From the NCBI GenBank assembly GCA_002352225.1, contig DEIA01000056.1, positions 16,706 to 80,705 on the forward strand: 64,000 bases of DNA. Direction: 5' to 3'. Below, in pieces: positions 17,483 through 24,965 of the stretch. The stretch is from Flammeovirgaceae bacterium UBA2786 (GTDB lineage Bacteria > Bacteroidota > Bacteroidia > Cytophagales > Cyclobacteriaceae). Both the position numbers and the translations under genes were made by a program. Each line of letters starts with the position of its first letter. The stretch's first letter is position 1. Below the pieces are notes generated by a model. The model did not search any database and was not told the DNA's origin. It was given only the letters and a program-made list of their open reading frames with translations.

Positions 17483-18307
17483 ATGGCGTTGAAAAAACTT
17501 AGACCGATAACCGCAGGCACCCGTCACAGGCTGTCTCCTGGTTTCGAGGATATCACAGAAAGTAAACCTGAAAAATCTTTGGTAACAACCATTAAGAAAT
17601 CAGGTGGCCGCAATAACAAAGGTCGTATGACCATGCGCTACATTGGCGGTGGACATAAGCAAAAAATTCGTTTAATCGATTTCAAACGTAATCGCTTCGG
17701 AATTCCGGCTGTAGTTAAGTCGATCGAATACGATCCTACCCGCACAGCTCGTATTGCAAAACTTTTCTATGCAGATGGATTTAAGTCTTATATTCTTGCT
17801 CCGCAAGGAATTAAGGTAGGACAGACAATATTATCGGGTGAAGATATCGCTCCAGAAGTAGGGAATGCATTACCTCTTTCAAAAATTCCGATTGGTACAA
17901 TCGTACACAATGTGGAAATCAAACCCGGAACCGGTGCATCTATTGCCCGTAGTGCAGGTGCATTTGTTCAGTTGGTTGCTCGTGAAGCAGTTTATGCCAC
18001 ATTGAAAATGCCTTCAGGCGAAATGCGCAACGTATTGGTTAACTGCCTGGCAACTGTTGGTGCTGTTTCAAATGCAGAGCACATGAACGAAAGCGTGGGT
18101 AAGGCTGGTCGCAGTCGTTGGAGAGGTATTCGTCCGCGCACCCGTGCGGTAGCGATGAACCCGGTAGATCACCCGATGGGTGGTGGTGAAGGGCGTGCCT
18201 CAGGTGGTCATCCAAGATCGCGTAAGGGGTTACTTGCTAAAGGCAAGAAAACACGTCACCCCAAGAAGTATTCTGATGGTTTAATCATTGCAAGAAGGAA
18301 GAAATAA
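17483..18307 (+). CDS. rplB: Large ribosomal subunit protein uL2
   Basis: A 274-residue 50S protein needed for subunit association and peptidyl transfer. GGGHKQKIRLIDFKR lies in the OB-like N-domain, and the C-terminal VAMNPVDHPMGGGEGRA block contains the universally conserved His near the peptidyl-transferase centre. Length and ends are typical. rpsS follows after 2 nt. Confidence 0.99.
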   Translation: MALKKLRPITAGTRHRLSPGFEDITESKPEKSLVTTIKKSGGRNNKGRMTMRYIGGGHKQKIRLIDFKRNRFGIPAVVKSIEYDPTRTARIAKLFYADGFKSYILAPQGIKVGQTILSGEDIAPEVGNALPLSKIPIGTIVHNVEIKPGTGASIARSAGAFVQLVAREAVYATLKMPSGEMRNVLVNCLATVGAVSNAEHMNESVGKAGRSRWRGIRPRTRAVAMNPVDHPMGGGEGRASGGHPRSRKGLLAKGKKTRHPKKYSDGLIIARRKK

Positions 18308-18309
18308 TT

Positions 18310-18579
18310 ATGGGAAGGTCAATTAAAAAAGGTCCGTATTTAGATGCCCGCCTCGGTAAGAAGGTGGAGGCTATGGAACAATCAGGCAAGAAGTCAGTTA
18401 TCAAAACCTGGTCGCGCAGATCTACCATTACTCCGGATTGCATCGGGCATACATTTGCCGTGCATAATGGTAACAAGTTTATTCCTGTGTATGTAACAGA
18501 GAACATGGTGGGTCATAAGCTGGGTGAGTTTGCACCAACCCGCACGTTCAAAGGTCATAGCGGTAATAACAAAGCATAG
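18310..18579 (+). CDS. rpsS: Small ribosomal subunit protein uS19
   Basis: An 89-residue head protein of the 30S subunit that contacts uS13 and the A-site finger. MGRSIKKGPYLDARLGKKV, IKTWSRRSTITPDCIGHTF and GHKLGEFAPTRTFKGH are family blocks. It has the usual length and lies 28 nt before rplV. Confidence 0.99.
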   Translation: MGRSIKKGPYLDARLGKKVEAMEQSGKKSVIKTWSRRSTITPDCIGHTFAVHNGNKFIPVYVTENMVGHKLGEFAPTRTFKGHSGNNKA

Positions 18580-18607
18580 GCTAAGTAATCCTTAAGATTC
18601 CAAGACA

Positions 18608-19075
18608 ATGGAAACAGTAAAGAAAACGAAGAAATCGGTAGTTAAAAGGGCAAAGATCAAGGCAGTTAAAGAAGCTGCCAAGCAAGGCCCGGCTACTGCA
18701 TATTTAAAAGATGTTCCTTCATCTCCTCGTAAAATGCGTCTGGTGGCAGATATGATACGCGGTGAGAGAGTGAGCAAGGCTTTGAATATGCTGAAATATG
18801 AAGCTAAGCATCCGGCAGCTAAAATGGAGAAATTGTTACTCTCTGCCATTAGCAGCTGGGAAGCTAAAAACAGCGAGGTGAAGCTTGAAGAAGCAGATCT
18901 TTTTGTGAAAGAAGTATTTGTAGATGGGGGCCGCATTCTAAAGCGTTTGAGACCCGCTCCGCAAGGCCGCGCACATCGCGTTCGCAAAAGATCAAACCAT
19001 GTAACACTAACAGTTGACCGCATGCCTGCAAAGGTTGAGGCGGCTAAATCAGAATCTAAAGAAACGAAAGAGTAA
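18608..19075 (+). CDS. rplV: Large ribosomal subunit protein uL22, with extended termini
   Basis: A 155-residue 50S tunnel protein; the usual length is nearer 110-135. The core is clear: SPRKMRLVADMIRGERVSKAL near residue 40 and the beta-hairpin GGRILKRLRPAPQGRAHRVRKRS that forms the tunnel constriction with uL4. About 30 extra Lys-rich residues precede the core and about 20 Lys/Glu-rich residues follow it. Its stop overlaps the rpsC start (TAATG). Confidence 0.98.
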   Translation: METVKKTKKSVVKRAKIKAVKEAAKQGPATAYLKDVPSSPRKMRLVADMIRGERVSKALNMLKYEAKHPAAKMEKLLLSAISSWEAKNSEVKLEEADLFVKEVFVDGGRILKRLRPAPQGRAHRVRKRSNHVTLTVDRMPAKVEAAKSESKETKE

Positions 19076-19854
19076 TGGGACAAAAAATTAACCCTGTAGG
19101 TTTCAGATTAGGCATCGTACGTGGCTGGGATTCCAGCTGGTTCGGAGGAAAAACATTTTCTGATAAACTGGTAGAAGACCAGAAAATAAGAAAATATGTA
19201 GATGCCCGTATTCAAAAAGGAGGTATTTCTAAAGTAGTAATTGAGCGTACCCTTAAGAGAATTACACTAACAATACACACGGCACGTCCGGGTGTGGTTA
19301 TTGGCAAAGGCGGTACCGAGGTAGATAAAATTAAGGAAGAACTTAAGAAGCTTACTAACAAAGATGTGCAGATCAACATCTACGAAATCAAACGCCCTGA
19401 ATTGGATGCGCGGTTGGTAGGTGAGTCTATCGCACAACAATTAGAGGCACGTATCTCTTACCGCAGAGCAATGAAACAAGCTATTGCTTCAACTATGCGT
19501 GTGGGTGCTGAAGGTATAAAGGTAAAACTGTCGGGTCGTTTGGCTGGTGCCGATATGGCTCGTACCGAACAATACAAAGAAGGTCGTATTCCATTGCACA
19601 CCCTTCGTGCCGATATTGATTATGCTATTTCAGAAGCACAAACTGTATATGGCAAGATTGGTATTAAGGTATGGATATTTAAAGGAGAAGTTTACGGCAA
19701 GCGCGACTTATCGCCTAATGTAGGTATAGTGAGCAACGCAGCGGGCGAAAACAAACCCAACCAGGCAGGTGGTGGCGAAAGAAGAAGAGGTGGTGAGCGT
19801 GGAGGCAGAAACGAACGCGGAGGCGAACGTTCAGAAAGAAGACCAAAGAAATAA
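19075..19854 (+). CDS. rpsC: Small ribosomal subunit protein uS3, with RGG-rich tail
   Basis: A 259-residue 30S head protein that lines the mRNA entry and has helicase activity. The KH domain contains VVIGKGGTEVDKIKEEL; GADMARTEQYKEGRIPLHTLRA is the conserved C-domain block. After residue about 220 comes a tail of Gly, Arg and Glu with GGERRRGGERGGRNERGG, an RGG-like RNA-binding extension longer than in enterobacterial S3. The start shares a base with the rplV stop. Confidence 0.98.
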   Translation: MGQKINPVGFRLGIVRGWDSSWFGGKTFSDKLVEDQKIRKYVDARIQKGGISKVVIERTLKRITLTIHTARPGVVIGKGGTEVDKIKEELKKLTNKDVQINIYEIKRPELDARLVGESIAQQLEARISYRRAMKQAIASTMRVGAEGIKVKLSGRLAGADMARTEQYKEGRIPLHTLRADIDYAISEAQTVYGKIGIKVWIFKGEVYGKRDLSPNVGIVSNAAGENKPNQAGGGERRRGGERGGRNERGGERSERRPKK

Positions 19855-19882
19855 TTTCAGAACCAGTAAATAGTAGGAAATC

Positions 19883-20314
19883 ATGTTACAGCCTAAACGG
19901 ACGAAATTCAGAAAAATGCAGAAGGGCAAAGTAAAAGGATCGGCCACCCGTGGTCATTCTATTGCTTTCGGATCGTTTGCATTGAAGGCACTTGAGCCAG
20001 GTTGGATTACAGCCCGTCAATTAGAAGCAGCTCGTGTAGCCGTTACCCGTGCTATGAAGCGCGAGGGTCAGGTTTGGATTCGCATATTCCCCGATAAACC
20101 CATTACCCGTAAGCCTGCTGAAGTGCGTATGGGTAAAGGTAAGGGAGCACCAGAATATTGGGTAGCAGTTATTAAACCAGGAACCATTTTATTTGAAGCG
20201 GGTGGTGTTACCATGGCAACAGCAAAAGAAGCATTGGCATTAGCCGATGGTAAGTTGCCTATTAAAACCCGCTTTACGGTTAGAAGAGATTACGTAGAAC
20301 AAGCAGCAAAATGA
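19883..20314 (+). CDS. rplP: Large ribosomal subunit protein uL16
   Basis: A 143-residue 50S protein at the A-site tRNA pocket. MLQPKRTKFRKMQKGKVKG, SFALKALEPGWITARQLEAARVA-type sequence, and RMGKGKGAPEYWVAVIKPG are diagnostic. Its last codon and stop overlap the rpmC start (ATGA). Confidence 0.99.
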   Translation: MLQPKRTKFRKMQKGKVKGSATRGHSIAFGSFALKALEPGWITARQLEAARVAVTRAMKREGQVWIRIFPDKPITRKPAEVRMGKGKGAPEYWVAVIKPGTILFEAGGVTMATAKEALALADGKLPIKTRFTVRRDYVEQAAK

Positions 20315-20505
20315 AAAACGGAGACATCAAAGGATTAACTCTGGCTGAGTTAAACGAGAAAATCGGCAGCGAAAATGAAGCCCTTCGCAAACTTAAGTTT
20401 GCGCACCAGGTTTCGGCTATCGAAAACCCGATGCGGATTAAAGAAACCCGCAGGTTAATTGCCCGCTTGAAAACTGAATTGAAAGCAAAAGAAACTCAAA
20501 AATAA
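20311..20505 (+). CDS. rpmC: Large ribosomal subunit protein uL29
   Basis: A 64-residue, mostly helical 50S protein near the tunnel exit. LTLAELNEKIGSENEALRKL and RIKETRRLIARLKTEL are typical. It overlaps rplP by 4 nt and precedes rpsQ by 6 nt. Confidence 0.97.
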   Translation: MKNGDIKGLTLAELNEKIGSENEALRKLKFAHQVSAIENPMRIKETRRLIARLKTELKAKETQK

Positions 20506-20511
20506 GTTGTC

Positions 20512-20772
20512 ATGGAGACGGCAAGGAATTTAAGAAAAGAAAGAGTCGGTAAGGTGGTGAGCAATAAGATGCAAAAGTCCATTACGATTGCAATCGACCG
20601 TAAAGTAAAACATCCGATCTACGGCAAGTTCATGAACAAAACAACCAAGTTCATGGCCCATGACGAGAAAAACGAAGCAGGCATTGGCGACACGGTACGC
20701 ATAATGGAAACCCGCCCGTTAAGCAAAAGCAAAAGATGGAGATTGGTTGAAATCATTGAAAAAGCTAAGTAA
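20512..20772 (+). CDS. rpsQ: Small ribosomal subunit protein uS17
   Basis: An 86-residue OB-fold 30S assembly protein. RNLRKERVGKVVSNKMQKSI, KHPIYGKFMNKTTKFMAHDE and IMETRPLSKSKRWRLVEI are family blocks. Length is typical; rplN follows after 2 nt. Confidence 0.99.
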   Translation: METARNLRKERVGKVVSNKMQKSITIAIDRKVKHPIYGKFMNKTTKFMAHDEKNEAGIGDTVRIMETRPLSKSKRWRLVEIIEKAK

Positions 20773-20774
20773 TC

Positions 20775-21143
20775 ATGATATCTACAGAAAGCAGGTTAGT
20801 AGTAGCCGATAACAGTGGAGCCAAAGAAGTTCTTTGTGTACACGTACTGGGCGGTACAAGAAGAGAATCAGCTAGTGTAGGCGACAAAATCGTGGTAACG
20901 GTTAAGTCTGCCATACCAACCAGCCAGATTAAAAAAGGCACGGTATCAAAAGCTGTTATTGTACGCACCAAAAAAGAGGTTCGTAGAAAAGATGGCTCGT
21001 ACATTCGCTTTGAAGATAATGCAGCCGTGTTATTGAATGCACAGGATGAGCCACGGGGTACCCGTATTTTTGGCCCTGTTGCTCGCGAGTTGCGCGAAAA
21101 GCAGTTCATGAAAATAGTGTCTTTGGCACCTGAAGTATTATAA
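20775..21143 (+). CDS. rplN: Large ribosomal subunit protein uL14
   Basis: A 122-residue 50S protein at the intersubunit bridge B8 and binding site of the silencing factor RsfS. MISTESRLVVADNSGAKEV, RTKKEVRRKDGSYIRFEDNA and GPVARELREKQFMKIVSLAP are highly conserved. Normal length, 3 nt before rplX. Confidence 0.99.
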   Translation: MISTESRLVVADNSGAKEVLCVHVLGGTRRESASVGDKIVVTVKSAIPTSQIKKGTVSKAVIVRTKKEVRRKDGSYIRFEDNAAVLLNAQDEPRGTRIFGPVARELREKQFMKIVSLAPEVL

Positions 21144-21146
21144 GTT

Positions 21147-21488
21147 ATGGAAAGAAAGTACAACAAACGCCCCAAATTGCACATCCGTAAAGGAGATACG
21201 GTGCTGGTGCTGGCGGGAGACGACAAGGATAAAGAAGGCAAAGTACTGGAAGTATTTGCCGATAAGAACCGCGCAATTGTAGAGGGAATTAATATGGTGA
21301 CTAAGCACCAGAAACCTTCTGCCGGCAAGCCTGAAGGCGGAATTAAAAAGATGGAAGGCACCATTCACATCAGCAACCTGATGTTGGTTGAACCATCTAA
21401 CGGAAAGCCTACCCGCACAGGAAGGAAGCTTAACGAAAAAGGCAAACTGCAAAGATTTTCAAAGAAAACCGGAGAATTTATCAAATAA
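21147..21488 (+). CDS. rplX: Large ribosomal subunit protein uL24
   Basis: A 113-residue 50S assembly initiator with a KOW motif: HIRKGDTVLVLAGDDKDKEG, then VEGINMVTKHQKPS and IHISNLMLV. Normal length. Its stop overlaps the rplE start (TAATG). Confidence 0.99.
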   Translation: MERKYNKRPKLHIRKGDTVLVLAGDDKDKEGKVLEVFADKNRAIVEGINMVTKHQKPSAGKPEGGIKKMEGTIHISNLMLVEPSNGKPTRTGRKLNEKGKLQRFSKKTGEFIK

Positions 21489-22039
21489 TGGCAACTCCAA
21501 GATTAAAAGAAAAGTACCTGAAGGAAGTAGTTCCTGGCCTGAAACAGAAGTTTCAGTATACATCAGTAATGCAGGTACCCAAAGTGGAAAAAATTTGCAT
21601 CAACAAAGGTATTGGCGCAGCTGTGGCCGATAAGAAATTGATTGATGTAGGTTTGGAAGAATTAACTACCATCACCGGCCAAAAGGCTGTGTCCACCCGT
21701 TCCAAAAAAGATATTTCAAACTTCAAGTTGCGTAACAATCAGGCTATTGGTGCCAGGGTAACGCTTCGTGGCGATCGCATGTACGAATTTCTGGATCGCC
21801 TGATGAATGTAGCACTACCCCGTGTGCGCGATTTTAAAGGAGTAAGCGATAAGGGATTTGATGGTCGTGGTAACTACACCCTGGGTGTAAAAGAACAGAT
21901 CATCTTCCCCGAGATATCAATCGATAAAGTGAGTAAAATTAATGGTATGGATATAACCTTCGTAACATCTGCTGCTTCTGATGAAGAGAGCTACGAGTTG
22001 CTGAAGGCACTTGGGATGCCATTTGTAAATAAAAATTAA
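21488..22039 (+). CDS. rplE: Large ribosomal subunit protein uL5
   Basis: A 183-residue 50S central-protuberance protein that binds 5S rRNA and contacts P-site tRNA. VPKVEKICINKGIGAAVADK, TGQKAVSTRSKKDISNFKLR, and GRGNYTLGVKEQIIFPEI are diagnostic. rpsN follows after 8 nt. Confidence 0.99.
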   Translation: MATPRLKEKYLKEVVPGLKQKFQYTSVMQVPKVEKICINKGIGAAVADKKLIDVGLEELTTITGQKAVSTRSKKDISNFKLRNNQAIGARVTLRGDRMYEFLDRLMNVALPRVRDFKGVSDKGFDGRGNYTLGVKEQIIFPEISIDKVSKINGMDITFVTSAASDEESYELLKALGMPFVNKN

Positions 22040-22047
22040 TTGACTCC

Positions 22048-22317
22048 ATGGCAAAACTATCAATTGTTGCAAGAGACAAGAAGAAGGAAAAACTGGTAGC
22101 TCGTTACGCAGCCAAACGCAAAGCTTTAAAAGAAGCTGGCGATTGGGCTGGGCTGGATAAACTTCCAAGAAGTTCATCGGCTGTGCGTATCCGCAATCGC
22201 TGCAAACTTACCGGCCGCCCCCGCGGCTATATGAGTAAGTTCGGCCTTTGCCGTAACCAGTTTCGCCAAATGGCCAATGACGGTAAAATTCCGGGATTGA
22301 CCAAGGCAAGCTGGTAA
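22048..22317 (+). CDS. rpsN: Small ribosomal subunit protein uS14 (zinc-free long form)
   Basis: An 89-residue 30S head protein. The C-terminal CKLTGRPRGYMSKFGLCRNQ block is diagnostic, but only two cysteines lie where the zinc form has two CxxC pairs. This is the longer, zinc-independent type. It is followed by a 155-nt gap with its own promoter, unusual inside this tightly packed cluster. Confidence 0.98.
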   Translation: MAKLSIVARDKKKEKLVARYAAKRKALKEAGDWAGLDKLPRSSSAVRIRNRCKLTGRPRGYMSKFGLCRNQFRQMANDGKIPGLTKASW

Positions 22318-22400
22318 GCACCTTCTACTACATATTTGGTTGCTGAGTATCCAGGTCGGGGCACCCTCTAAAAGAGGCTAAACCGAAACCAGGTAACAGT

Positions 22401-22430
22401 TTGGATAACAGAAATTGTTATATATCTTTG
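22401..22430 (+). promoter_or_regulatory. Internal promoter before rpsH
   Basis: TTG at 22401-22403 and TATCTTTG at 22423-22430 are separated by exactly 19 nt, the same geometry and -7 sequence as the promoter before rplC. It lies in the 155-nt gap between rpsN and rpsH, so the second half of the cluster can be transcribed independently. Confidence 0.8.
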
Positions 22431-22433
22431 CAG

Positions 22434-22461
22434 CCCGTTCAAAAAACGGGTTTGCTTTTTT
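22434..22461 (+). terminator. Hairpin with T-rich tail just downstream of the internal promoter
   Basis: CCCGTT (22434-22439) pairs with AACGGG (22445-22450) across a CAAAA loop, followed by TTTGCTTTTTT. It could end readthrough from rpsN. It sits at the expected transcription start of the internal promoter, so it could instead be a 5' stabilising stem or an attenuator for rpsH. The stem is only 6 bp; which role applies is inference. Confidence 0.4.
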
Positions 22462-22472
22462 AAATAAGTAAA

Positions 22473-22877
22473 ATGAAAACAACGGATCCAATAGCAGATT
22501 ATTTAACCCGGTTGCGGAATGCCATTAAGGCCCGCCACCGTGTGGTAGAAGTTCCTGCTTCCAACATCAAAAAGGAAGTAACCAAAGTGCTCTTCGATAA
22601 GGGCTACATCCTGAATTATAAGTTCGAGGATACTTCCAATAGACAAGGCAATATTAAGATTGCATTGAAGTATAACCCTGAAACCAAGGAGTCGGCTATT
22701 ACAAGCCTTCAAAGAGTAAGTACTCCTGGTTTGCGTCAGTACAAACCTGCCGATAGTTTACCTAAAGTGTTGAACGGATTGGGTATTGCCATTCTGTCTA
22801 CATCAAAAGGTGTAATTACCGATAAGGAGGCTAAGGCGCTTAATGTAGGTGGTGAAGTTTTGTGTTACATCTATTAA
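22473..22877 (+). CDS. rpsH: Small ribosomal subunit protein uS8
   Basis: A 134-residue 30S assembly protein; in E. coli it represses the spc operon. TDPIADYLTRLRNAIKARHR, then RVSTPGLRQYKPADSLPKVL and STSKGVITDKEAKALNVGGEVLCY are diagnostic. It is the first gene after the internal promoter. Confidence 0.99.
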   Translation: MKTTDPIADYLTRLRNAIKARHRVVEVPASNIKKEVTKVLFDKGYILNYKFEDTSNRQGNIKIALKYNPETKESAITSLQRVSTPGLRQYKPADSLPKVLNGLGIAILSTSKGVITDKEAKALNVGGEVLCYIY

Positions 22878-22889
22878 ACGAAGCAGGTC

Positions 22890-23447
22890 ATGTCACGTAT
22901 AGGTAAATTACCCATAGCACTACCAAAAGGAGTTACATGCTCGTTTGCAGAGTCTGACCATGTAGTTAGCATCAAAGGCCCTAAAGGTGAGTTGAAGCAG
23001 AAGCTTGATCCTGATTTTAAAGTGGTATTAGAGGAGGGAAATGTTGTAGTACAGCGCCCTACTGAACAAAAGCGCCATAAGGCCATGCACGGGTTGTACC
23101 GCGCATTAATTGCCAACATGGTAACAGGCGTAAGCGAAGGTTACAAAGCACAATTAGAATTAGTAGGTGTTGGTTATAAAGCATCGGCACAAGGCAATGT
23201 GTTGGATCTTAGCTTAGGCTATTCTCACAGTGTAATTGTGGGTATTCCGTCAGAACTTAAAGTTCAAGCCATTCAGGAAAAGGGTCAGAATCCAACCATT
23301 ATTCTGGAAGGAATAGACAAGCAATTGATAGGTCAGGTGGCCGCTAAAATCAAGTCGTTACGCAGCGTAGAACCTTACAAAGGCAAGGGTATCCGCTTCA
23401 CTGGTGAGTATGTTCGTAGAAAAGCTGGTAAAGCAGCTGCTAAATAA
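22890..23447 (+). CDS. rplF: Large ribosomal subunit protein uL6
   Basis: A 185-residue 50S protein near the factor-binding centre. MSRIGKLPIALPKGV, GVSEGYKAQLELVGVGYKAS, and the C-terminal PYKGKGIRFTGEYVRRKAGK are conserved. Normal length; rplR follows after 10 nt. Confidence 0.99.
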   Translation: MSRIGKLPIALPKGVTCSFAESDHVVSIKGPKGELKQKLDPDFKVVLEEGNVVVQRPTEQKRHKAMHGLYRALIANMVTGVSEGYKAQLELVGVGYKASAQGNVLDLSLGYSHSVIVGIPSELKVQAIQEKGQNPTIILEGIDKQLIGQVAAKIKSLRSVEPYKGKGIRFTGEYVRRKAGKAAAK

Positions 23448-23457
23448 TAGTTGAGTT

Positions 23458-23805
23458 ATGGCAAACATTAAAGACAGAAGAGTCCGCATTAAGAAGGGCA
23501 TTCGCAAAAAGCTGGAAGGCACAGCTGCCAGACCGCGCTTATCTGTGTTCCGCAGTAATAAGGTTATCTATGCGCAAATCATAGACGACTCTAAAGGGCA
23601 CACAGTAACTTCATCATCTTCTACCGAACTGGATAAGAAGGGTGGCGTTAACCTTACCATCTCAAAAACAGTAGGTAAGAAAGTAGCCGAAAAAGCAGTA
23701 GCTGCCGGTATCACAGAAATTGTGTTTGATCGCAACGGCTATCTCTATCATGGTAACATCAAAGCTTTGGCCGAAGGAGCCAGAGAAGGAGGTTTAAAAT
23801 TTTAA
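23458..23805 (+). CDS. rplR: Large ribosomal subunit protein uL18
   Basis: A 115-residue 5S rRNA-binding 50S protein. RRVRIKKGIRKKLEGTAARP, RLSVFRSNKVIYAQIIDDSK, and VFDRNGYLYHGNIKALAEGA are typical. rpsE follows after 6 nt. Confidence 0.99.
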   Translation: MANIKDRRVRIKKGIRKKLEGTAARPRLSVFRSNKVIYAQIIDDSKGHTVTSSSSTELDKKGGVNLTISKTVGKKVAEKAVAAGITEIVFDRNGYLYHGNIKALAEGAREGGLKF

Positions 23806-23811
23806 AAGAGC

Positions 23812-24330
23812 ATGACACAAAGTAACGTCAGCACGGTAAAAGCTAGCGAGATAGACCTGAAAGAAAAGGTTGTTGCTATTCAGCGTGTAGCCAAAGTAGT
23901 AAAGGGTGGTAGAAGGTTTAGCTTTGCCGCCATTGTGGTTGTAGGCGATGGTAATGGGGTTGTTGGATACGGATTAGGTAAGGCTAATGAAGTAACCGAT
24001 GCAATCACAAAAGGAATTGATGATGCTAAGAAGCACCTGGTAAAGGTTCCTATTATAAAGGGTACAGTACCCCACGAGTCACTCGGAAAATTTGGTGGTG
24101 GATTTGTGCTGCTTAAACCAGCTTCGCCTGGTACCGGTGTAATTGCTGGTGGTGCCATGCGTGCTGTATTAGAGAGTGCCGGTGTACACAATGTATTGGC
24201 TAAGTCTAAGGGATCTTCAAACCCGCACAACGTGGTAAAAGCTACATTCAAAGCGTTAACTACTATGCGCGATCCACAAACTATTGCCCGTAACCGGGGA
24301 GTATCATTATCGAAAGTTTTTAACGGATAA
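23812..24330 (+). CDS. rpsE: Small ribosomal subunit protein uS5
   Basis: A 172-residue 30S protein involved in decoding accuracy. The double-stranded RNA-binding domain holds KVVAIQRVAKVVKGGRRFSF and GNGVVGYGLGKANEV; the C-terminal domain holds PGTGVIAGGAMRAVLESAGV and SSNPHNVVKATFKAL. Normal length. Confidence 0.99.
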   Translation: MTQSNVSTVKASEIDLKEKVVAIQRVAKVVKGGRRFSFAAIVVVGDGNGVVGYGLGKANEVTDAITKGIDDAKKHLVKVPIIKGTVPHESLGKFGGGFVLLKPASPGTGVIAGGAMRAVLESAGVHNVLAKSKGSSNPHNVVKATFKALTTMRDPQTIARNRGVSLSKVFNG

Positions 24331-24335
24331 GCGTT

Positions 24336-24515
24336 ATGGCAAAAGTTAGAATTACTCAAACCCGCAGCACAATTAAGAGACCGGAGACTCAATTAAGAAC
24401 TATTCAGTCTCTGGGATTAGGAAAAGTACACCGTTCTGTTGAAGTGGAATATACGCCTCAGATTCAGGGTATGGTTAAAAAAGTAAAACATTTGGTAACG
24501 GTAACCGAGTTATAA
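24336..24515 (+). CDS. rpmD: Large ribosomal subunit protein uL30
   Basis: A 59-residue protein, translated by hand: MAKVRITQTRSTIKRPETQ opens it and RTIQSLGLGKVHRSVE is the family motif. It lies 5 nt after rpsE and 3 nt before rplO, the expected place for L30. Its length is typical of the bacterial form. Confidence 0.97.
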   Translation: MAKVRITQTRSTIKRPETQLRTIQSLGLGKVHRSVEVEYTPQIQGMVKKVKHLVTVTEL

Positions 24516-24518
24516 GAG

Positions 24519-24965
24519 ATGAAACTGCATACACTTAAGCCGGCCGAAGGATCGGTAAAGACAAATAAACGCCTTGGAAGAGGCCAGGGTTCTGGTGGTA
24601 GCACCGCAGGTCGTGGACACAAGGGTGCGCAATCACGCTCGGGTTACCATAAGAAATTTGGTTTTGAAGGTGGTCAGATGCCGTTGCAAAGACGCATTCC
24701 TAAGTTTGGTTTTAAGAATAATGAAAAAGTATTCTTCAAGGCAATCAATCTGGATGCACTGGAAGAACTTGCTCAAAAAACCAAAGCATCTTCACTTACG
24801 GTTCAGTTAATGATCGATAATGGAATTGTAGGTAAAAAAGACAGTGTAAAAATTTTAGGTCGTGGAGAATTGAAAGCAAAAGTGAGTGTAGAAGCCCACG
24901 CTTTCTCAGCCACAGCCACAAAAGCAATTGAAAACGTAGGCGGTACCGCCACAACCATTAAGTAA
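24519..24965 (+). CDS. rplO: Large ribosomal subunit protein uL15
   Basis: A 148-residue 50S protein. MKLHTLKPAEGSVKTNKRLG, the glycine-rich RNA-binding tail GRGQGSGGSTAGRGHKGAQS, and GFEGGQMPLQRRIPKFGF are diagnostic. Its stop overlaps the secY start (TAATG), coupling the two. Confidence 0.99.
   Translation: MKLHTLKPAEGSVKTNKRLGRGQGSGGSTAGRGHKGAQSRSGYHKKFGFEGGQMPLQRRIPKFGFKNNEKVFFKAINLDALEELAQKTKASSLTVQLMIDNGIVGKKDSVKILGRGELKAKVSVEAHAFSATATKAIENVGGTATTIK

Noticed and set aside
22318..22422. tRNA or small RNA in the rpsN-rpsH gap
   Set aside because: No cloverleaf or conserved RNA element was recognised; only a short CCTCT/AGAGG stem is visible besides the promoter.
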